10,004 nucleotides of DNA from assembly GCA_015163815.1 (NCBI GenBank), contig JAAOIJ010000022.1, positions 1-10,004 on the forward strand. The letters run 5' to 3'. The position numbers were made by a program, and so were the translations under genes. The DNA comes from Endozoicomonadaceae bacterium (GTDB lineage: Bacteria > Pseudomonadota > Gammaproteobacteria > Pseudomonadales > Endozoicomonadaceae). Below, piece by piece: positions 5,444-10,004 of this stretch (positions are counted from its first letter, which is position 1; each line of letters starts with the position of its first letter). Below the pieces are notes generated by a model that was given only the letters and a program-made list of their open reading frames with translations, was not told where the DNA came from and did no database searches.

Positions 5444-8400
5444 ATGCGACCCCCTTCTTCAACTGCTTCTATGCAGCCAGTATCAGAATCACTACTAAAA
5501 AAAACAACAGATCAATTAGCCCAAAGAAAAACTTGGAAATATCGTTTGATTAAAAGAGGTAAAGAGTTCTTTTATCAATTAATTCCTTCGGCCCTTTTAA
5601 AAAAAACCAGCTCATTATATAAAAAAAGTTTAAGTGAGATGCGTCTTGTCAAAGATCAAGCGCTTAATGATAGTTTAGCTTCGATTGAGCAAGATGCAGC
5701 AGCATTAGATGCGATTGCCGATGCTAGCCTTGCATCAGATTCGGAAAATTTACAAACAATCGTGGCGTTTAAAAAAGCCAAAGAGATCTCTTATTCAATT
5801 AGACAAGTAAGTTCTAGACTGACAACGCAAGTTATACAATATCATGCTGATAAAAAATATAATATCATGAAAAATGAAGCTATTTTATTATATTTGTCAA
5901 GCTTGATTAAGCAAACAAAATCTGTTTATTCATTGAAAATGATACAAAATCAATTACCTATTTTGATCGCTACAGGCGTCATGAGTCAAGCTATTGCAAA
6001 AAAAATTACAAATCAATTACGCACAGCTTTAACTGAGTTATTGCCGGCTAAATTAGACGATTTAAAAAGCTCGAAAGCTTCGTCAGAAGAACAATTATCA
6101 GATTGTCAAAAATTAGCTGACACCATTACGCAGATTAAACCAACACTCTGGTTTTTTGTGGATACATCTAACAATGAAATAATAACAAAGGTGATACAAC
6201 ATCGTATTATTCATGCATTTAGAGAGCACAAAGAAGAATTAGTGAATAAAATTCGAAAGGATGAGATCAATGAAAGACATCCTGAGACATGTAAAGTTGC
6301 AAGAAAACATTTGCAAAATTTAGTGAAAGAATATTGTACAGGCCCACGAAGTGATCATAAAACACCTGTGTTTTTGCAAACAATAACAAGTCTATTTTTT
6401 AAAAACAGGGCTGGTCTTGCTTGTTTTAATAAAACGATTAAACGGATTATTGATCCAATCTTGAGTAAATTAAAAGAAAAAGAATCTATTGCATCCACTC
6501 TTATACAACATTCAAACCAAAAAAAACATAATATTCAATTTAGAGATGCGTCATATCAGCAGTTAAAACATCAAGAAAAAGAGCTCGAAAACGATTTAAC
6601 ATTTTATAAAAACGTTAAATTGACACTGGAAAATGCAAAAGAAGAGAAGAGTTTGTCTAAAAAAGACCATGAGGAACTATATGATAAAAATGTAAGCGAT
6701 ACAGTCAATGTTACGCTAAGATTAGAGGAAGTAAAAGCTGAGATACAGAAGAAAAAAGATAGAATAGAAAACTTTCGAGAAGACCTCTTATCCTATCTCA
6801 AACATAATACGATTGATGGTATAGAGCTTTTAGATATACAACAGCCTTATCTGTCTCAAGTAGAACACGTGATGCATATGCCTAATCTTAGTTTAAAAGA
6901 CTTTGAGCAGATGGAAGAAGATCATGCTGAGTTGAAATCTTTAGAGAAGGAAAATTCGCTAACAGATGACTTAGAAAACAGACGTGTTGAATTAATGGCG
7001 ATTGTATCAAAACAAACAGAAAGATTGCAGTATATCCGTTCAGGTAATGAGCATTATGACAGTATACTGGCTAAAGTACGCGGCAAGTGCGAGTTTCCTG
7101 TTCAAATTTCTCAGCATCTTTCGGCTAGTATGAATAATCAATTAAATTATGTATTATTGGCAACTTGTATCAAGGAAGCGCGTGAAAAACAAGGGGTCTC
7201 GATTGATAAACTAGATGATGAGCCAAGTGAACAAACAATCAAGCAATTTATAGCATTAACCTCTAAAATGACAGCAATATTGTCTACCCCATTTACAGCT
7301 TCATCTGACCAAAGTGTAGATCAAATGTGGCAAGATTCGGATATAGAAAAAATATTATCGAATCTGTCTCATTTAACGAACTCTATCGACATTGAGACGC
7401 TGCTTGACCTATATGGATATCATTTTAAAGCTTATTATCATGAAATGAATCAAAATGAAAATCATCATTTAGATGAAGATATTGAGTTTTCTGTTTTAGC
7501 GGAAGTGAGCAGTGATTGTGCTGAATTTCACAAAAGTCAATCATTATTAGACAAAGCAGGAATGGCTTCCCAAAAATTTAGATGGCCTTATTCTGCTGTA
7601 TTGCGTAACACTTTATATGACTCAATTGAACAGCTAAGTCAAACGAAAGAGGGTGAGGTATTAACAGAAGATTCGGTATTAAAAGAAAGAATGATGAATT
7701 TTAAATTATTATATACTTGTCTAACAAAAGATCAAGCGAATACAGAAGTAAGCATATTTCTAAAGAATAATCCTGAAGTACATCATAACATGATGTCTCT
7801 TCAGATTCAAACCTATACAAATTTGATTTGTCAGTATCAATTAAAGCATGCAGATGCACTCAAGATAATAGATTCTTTACAAAATATGGCTATTCATCAA
7901 GCAATTAATGATGAGTCGACTTTTCAAGCTATATTTTTTGAAGTATTTAATACCCAGCTTTTAGAGGAGAAAAAACATCAAGGAGAAATTTTGCTTGCTG
8001 CGAAACTGAGTACTATTAACGAGGATATTTTAACAGACGATGCTAAATGTGAACTCCAACAAGAGTGTTATCAAGAGTTATTTATATCGCTTGAAAAACA
8101 AGATAGATCGCTTGAAAGAAAAATATTGGCACAGTTTGATAAGCTGGGATTAGACGCGACTAGAGAAGACATATTTGACATTGTTAGCACATTGAAGAGC
8201 TTTAAGGAAGATCGTACCTCTGATCAGTTGATGCAAGTAAAACAGCAGCAGTTTATAGATCAATTACCAGAGACTCCCTCTGTTAGCGAGTCAGCTGACA
8301 ATTCAAGTACTAATCTAGATCCGACTGTAAGTCAAACAAATTCATTGCAATCTAAAGCAACTGTTTTGTGGAATCAAGAATCAAAAATGATATTAGAAAA

Positions 8401-9655
8401 AAAAGCAGCAGAATGGTGTGATCACTTTCAATTGCCTGCTGAGTCCACAATGCATGCCTTACAATATATTGCTACTTTACATGAAAAGCATATATCTGTA
8501 GAAGTTAAAGCAAAGCAGATACAAAGCGATGCTGATCATCAACAACAATTAACGCTATTATTAACAGAGTTTAGTGCTCTTTTATCTCAGTACACGTTAG
8601 ATTATAACCAAGCGATGCTGCCTGCTTTTATTGACTATCTTTCTAACTCAAATCCAATATTGACTGAGGATAGTTTTCAATGGGTATGTGCCCAGTATGC
8701 AGATTATATAGAAAAAATGACGATTGACAAGGAAGTTGTTGGGCTTGTTTTTGCAGATGTGATAAAAAACAGCAAAACTGAAAATGAGCTGAAGAGTGGG
8801 ATTCTTGTTCAGGGAACTCAGCTTGTCATTGAGCAGAAAATATTAGATACTAATGGTCTTTTTCTGGAAGATCTGATACTTCCGACAGTGGAGCCCTCAT
8901 CAGAAAATGGTAAGATCGACGATATCATAGCGCTATATAATGAGCAATTGGTACAAGGAAAACAACAAAGTGCTGATTTAATATTAAATCTTATTATTGG
9001 TTATAGTGTATTTGTGCAACAGTTTAAAAGTTCAGCGATAACAGAGGAAATGTTTTACCAAATTACTGCTAATACGCTAGAACACATAACACAATTGAAA
9101 AATGAGACAGTTGAAAATGAACACAGTTCAATGTCGAACTTTGAGAGGCTTGAGAGAGGAGCTAGGCTTGTCATTGAAACTCAAATGCAAGCCGTTGATC
9201 TGACTGATTCTCTTTTAATAGATCAATTGGTATTGCCTCCACTTACTACGCCTGAAAAATATGGTGATATCAACAATATAATACAACTCTATAATGAAAA
9301 ATTACAGCAAGGAAAGCAATACAGTGCGAATGCAATATTAAATCTTATTATTGAATATAACGTATTCATGCAACAGTATCAAGATGATATGTGGGTGATG
9401 ACAGATGATGAATTTCACGACAAGACTGATGTGATTGTAGACAAAATCAAACAATTACAAAATAATGATATATATCTTTTAGAGCATTCAGTATCTGAAA
9501 ACAGCATATTAAGTACAGATTCATTAAGGAGTGATGATGATGTGCCAATTGATGATATATCAGATTCAAATGATTTACTGGGTCTCAGTAGTCATTCAAA
9601 TTTAGTCGATAAGCTAAAGCCCAGTAACATAAATTCTAGTGTAAGCAAGGGATAG
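5444..9655 (+). CDS. Large coiled-coil protein of unknown function with C-terminal tandem repeats; possible effector
   Basis: A 1403-residue protein I do not recognise. It has no signal peptide, no clear membrane segment and no catalytic motif that I can identify. It is mostly helical, rich in Gln, Lys, Glu and Leu. Probable coiled coils span residues about 367-455 (QLKHQEKELENDL; LRLEEVKAEIQKKKDRIENF) and 481-536. Residues about 935-975 form a Ser/Thr/Gln-rich linker. Two clear repeat units lie at 1124-1221 and 1239-1341, sharing LYNExLxQGKQxSA and ILNLII, with a possible decayed copy at 1038-1092. The tail (1344-1403) is acidic and serine-rich, with SDDDVPIDDISDSND and a short basic end. 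The ATG is preceded by AAAAGGA. Large helical proteins of this style are common among Dot/Icm type IV effectors of Legionellales (SdhA is of similar size). The effector idea is inference; a cytoplasmic scaffold is an alternative. No frameshift or internal stop is present, so it is maintained. Confidence 0.8.
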   Translation: MRPPSSTASMQPVSESLLKKTTDQLAQRKTWKYRLIKRGKEFFYQLIPSALLKKTSSLYKKSLSEMRLVKDQALNDSLASIEQDAAALDAIADASLASDSENLQTIVAFKKAKEISYSIRQVSSRLTTQVIQYHADKKYNIMKNEAILLYLSSLIKQTKSVYSLKMIQNQLPILIATGVMSQAIAKKITNQLRTALTELLPAKLDDLKSSKASSEEQLSDCQKLADTITQIKPTLWFFVDTSNNEIITKVIQHRIIHAFREHKEELVNKIRKDEINERHPETCKVARKHLQNLVKEYCTGPRSDHKTPVFLQTITSLFFKNRAGLACFNKTIKRIIDPILSKLKEKESIASTLIQHSNQKKHNIQFRDASYQQLKHQEKELENDLTFYKNVKLTLENAKEEKSLSKKDHEELYDKNVSDTVNVTLRLEEVKAEIQKKKDRIENFREDLLSYLKHNTIDGIELLDIQQPYLSQVEHVMHMPNLSLKDFEQMEEDHAELKSLEKENSLTDDLENRRVELMAIVSKQTERLQYIRSGNEHYDSILAKVRGKCEFPVQISQHLSASMNNQLNYVLLATCIKEAREKQGVSIDKLDDEPSEQTIKQFIALTSKMTAILSTPFTASSDQSVDQMWQDSDIEKILSNLSHLTNSIDIETLLDLYGYHFKAYYHEMNQNENHHLDEDIEFSVLAEVSSDCAEFHKSQSLLDKAGMASQKFRWPYSAVLRNTLYDSIEQLSQTKEGEVLTEDSVLKERMMNFKLLYTCLTKDQANTEVSIFLKNNPEVHHNMMSLQIQTYTNLICQYQLKHADALKIIDSLQNMAIHQAINDESTFQAIFFEVFNTQLLEEKKHQGEILLAAKLSTINEDILTDDAKCELQQECYQELFISLEKQDRSLERKILAQFDKLGLDATREDIFDIVSTLKSFKEDRTSDQLMQVKQQQFIDQLPETPSVSESADNSSTNLDPTVSQTNSLQSKATVLWNQESKMILEKKAAEWCDHFQLPAESTMHALQYIATLHEKHISVEVKAKQIQSDADHQQQLTLLLTEFSALLSQYTLDYNQAMLPAFIDYLSNSNPILTEDSFQWVCAQYADYIEKMTIDKEVVGLVFADVIKNSKTENELKSGILVQGTQLVIEQKILDTNGLFLEDLILPTVEPSSENGKIDDIIALYNEQLVQGKQQSADLILNLIIGYSVFVQQFKSSAITEEMFYQITANTLEHITQLKNETVENEHSSMSNFERLERGARLVIETQMQAVDLTDSLLIDQLVLPPLTTPEKYGDINNIIQLYNEKLQQGKQYSANAILNLIIEYNVFMQQYQDDMWVMTDDEFHDKTDVIVDKIKQLQNNDIYLLEHSVSENSILSTDSLRSDDDVPIDDISDSNDLLGLSSHSNLVDKLKPSNINSSVSKG
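8555..8719 (+). repeat. Possible degenerate third copy of the C-terminal repeat
   Basis: Residues 1038-1092 of the large protein echo the second half of the two clear units: a helix with ALLSQYTLDYNQAML, a hydrophobic helix, then LTEDSF, comparable with ITEEMF and MTDDEF at the same place in the clear units. Similarity is low and is judged by eye only. Confidence 0.3.
8813..9106 (+). repeat. C-terminal tandem repeat, unit 1 (residues 1124-1221)
   Basis: The unit begins GTQLVIEQ and ends ITQLKNE. It shares with unit 2 the strings LVIE, LYNE, QGKQ, ILNLII, a Y.VF.QQ motif and an ITEEMF-like turn. At DNA level a 20-base stretch (8980-8999) recurs exactly at 9334-9353 in the same frame. This points to duplication within the gene rather than convergence. 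Confidence 0.85.
9158..9466 (+). repeat. C-terminal tandem repeat, unit 2 (residues 1239-1341)
   Basis: The unit begins GARLVIET and ends IKQLQNN. It is offset from unit 1 by 115 codons at its start and 118 codons in its core, so a three-codon length difference arose between the copies (near the LVLPPLTTPEK segment). The most conserved core is LYNEKLQQGKQYSA followed by ILNLIIEY. This suggests a folded helical module with a shared binding role. Confidence 0.85.
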
Positions 9656-9885
9656 CCAATAGAAGCTGAAAAATAATTGTCTGCTTAAAACAAAAAATAT
9701 TATGAAAATCAATTAATTAATATTTATTGAAAAAATGAAGTACTCATTTCAAGGCGATGATTGTCTTTAACTTGCCTTTTCAAGTGTGAAGTGCAACAGT
9801 AAGGTATTTTCTATAGCCAAAAAAAAGCAGTCAAATGCTAATCATTCGTATAACTTCTTTTTATCAACAAAACAAGGAGAATTAC
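9656..9885. other. Intergenic region with probable left end of an IS30-family element
   Basis: The first ~80 bases are AT-rich and featureless apart from a 6-bp hairpin (AAATGA at 9733-9738, TCATTT at 9744-9749). AAGGC (9751-9755) pairs with GCCTT (9774-9778) before TTTTC, and ACTTG (9770-9774) pairs with CAAGT (9781-9785). Either could form a weak terminator for the large gene. GAAGTGCAACAGTAA (9788-9802) resembles the GCAACAGT motif that I recall near the ends of IS30-type elements, so the element probably begins at about 9760-9800. The exact end cannot be fixed without the other terminus. Confidence 0.4.
9874..9879 (+). promoter_or_regulatory. Shine-Dalgarno site of the IS30-type transposase
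   Basis: AAGGAG lies six bases before the ATG at 9886. It is the strongest ribosome binding site in the window and fixes the start of the transposase. Confidence 0.65.
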
Positions 9886-10004
9886 ATGGCTTATCAACAC
9901 TTGACTGCAGAAGAAAGATCTCAAATTGATATCTTATTGTCAAAGCATTATTCTATTCATGCTATAGGCAGCGCATTGAAAAGATCTCCTTCTACGATTT
10001 CAAG
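9886..10004 (+). CDS. IS30-family transposase N-terminus, cut by right edge
   Basis: Thirty-nine codons run to the window edge. The sequence starts MAYQHLTAEERSQIDILL and continues with IGSALKRSPSTIS. This is the helix-turn-helix (HTH_38/Tra8-type) N-terminus of IS30-family transposases, usually 'Y.hLt..eR..I..l...g.s...IA..lgRs.sTIsrE'. The DDE catalytic domain would lie beyond the edge. No stop or frameshift occurs in the visible part, so it may be an intact element. It is transcribed in the same direction as the large gene, which ends 230 bases upstream. Confidence 0.9.
   Translation, partial: MAYQHLTAEERSQIDILLSKHYSIHAIGSALKRSPSTIS

Noticed and set aside
9751..9782. AAGGC/GCCTT followed by TTTT as an intrinsic terminator of the large gene
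   Set aside because: The stem is only about five pairs with an 18-base loop and a short T-tract, and it overlaps the probable insertion-sequence end; it is mentioned in the region entry but not called.

Overview
The window looks like a chromosomal segment of an AT-rich gammaproteobacterium. The core proteins (PrlC, YheV, YrdA, TypA/BipA) are of clear gammaproteobacterial type. The low GC content, transposase fragments at both ends and a 1403-residue, coiled-coil-rich protein with no recognisable enzyme domain together suggest a host-associated lineage such as the Legionellales (Legionella/Coxiella/Rickettsiella/Berkiella-like). The lineage is an inference from style and gene content, not from a marker gene.

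Layout: (1) Positions 1-112 (minus strand) hold the first 37 codons of what looks like an IS5-type transposase, cut by the left edge. About 320 bases without a convincing gene follow, containing several inverted repeats, one of which may be the end of that insertion sequence. (2) Positions 432-2673 (minus strand) form a probable two-gene operon: prlC (oligopeptidase A, zinc metallopeptidase M3), then yheV (four-cysteine zinc ribbon). (3) Diverging from prlC is a gamma-carbonic anhydrase-like gene, yrdA (about 2830/2881-3378). Its family-like coding sequence runs 17-18 codons upstream of the first usable standard start codon, so its 5' end is abnormal. (4) typA/bipA (3523-5346, plus strand) is a complete translational GTPase with a consensus -10 box upstream. 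(5) Positions 5444-9655 (plus strand) encode the large protein of unknown function. Its C-terminal part carries two clear tandem copies of a ~100-residue unit, perhaps a decayed third copy, and an acidic, serine-rich tail. (6) From 9886 to the right edge runs the N-terminus of an IS30-family transposase, preceded by a probable IS end.

The core genes are housekeeping functions: peptide turnover, a gamma-CA fold protein and ribosome-associated stress GTPase activity. They show no direct link to the large protein, which is the accessory and most interesting part of the window. It sits between a core gene and a mobile element and is the best candidate for something undescribed, possibly a secreted effector or a large cytoplasmic scaffold. 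No RNA gene, CRISPR array, restriction or toxin-antitoxin system was found.
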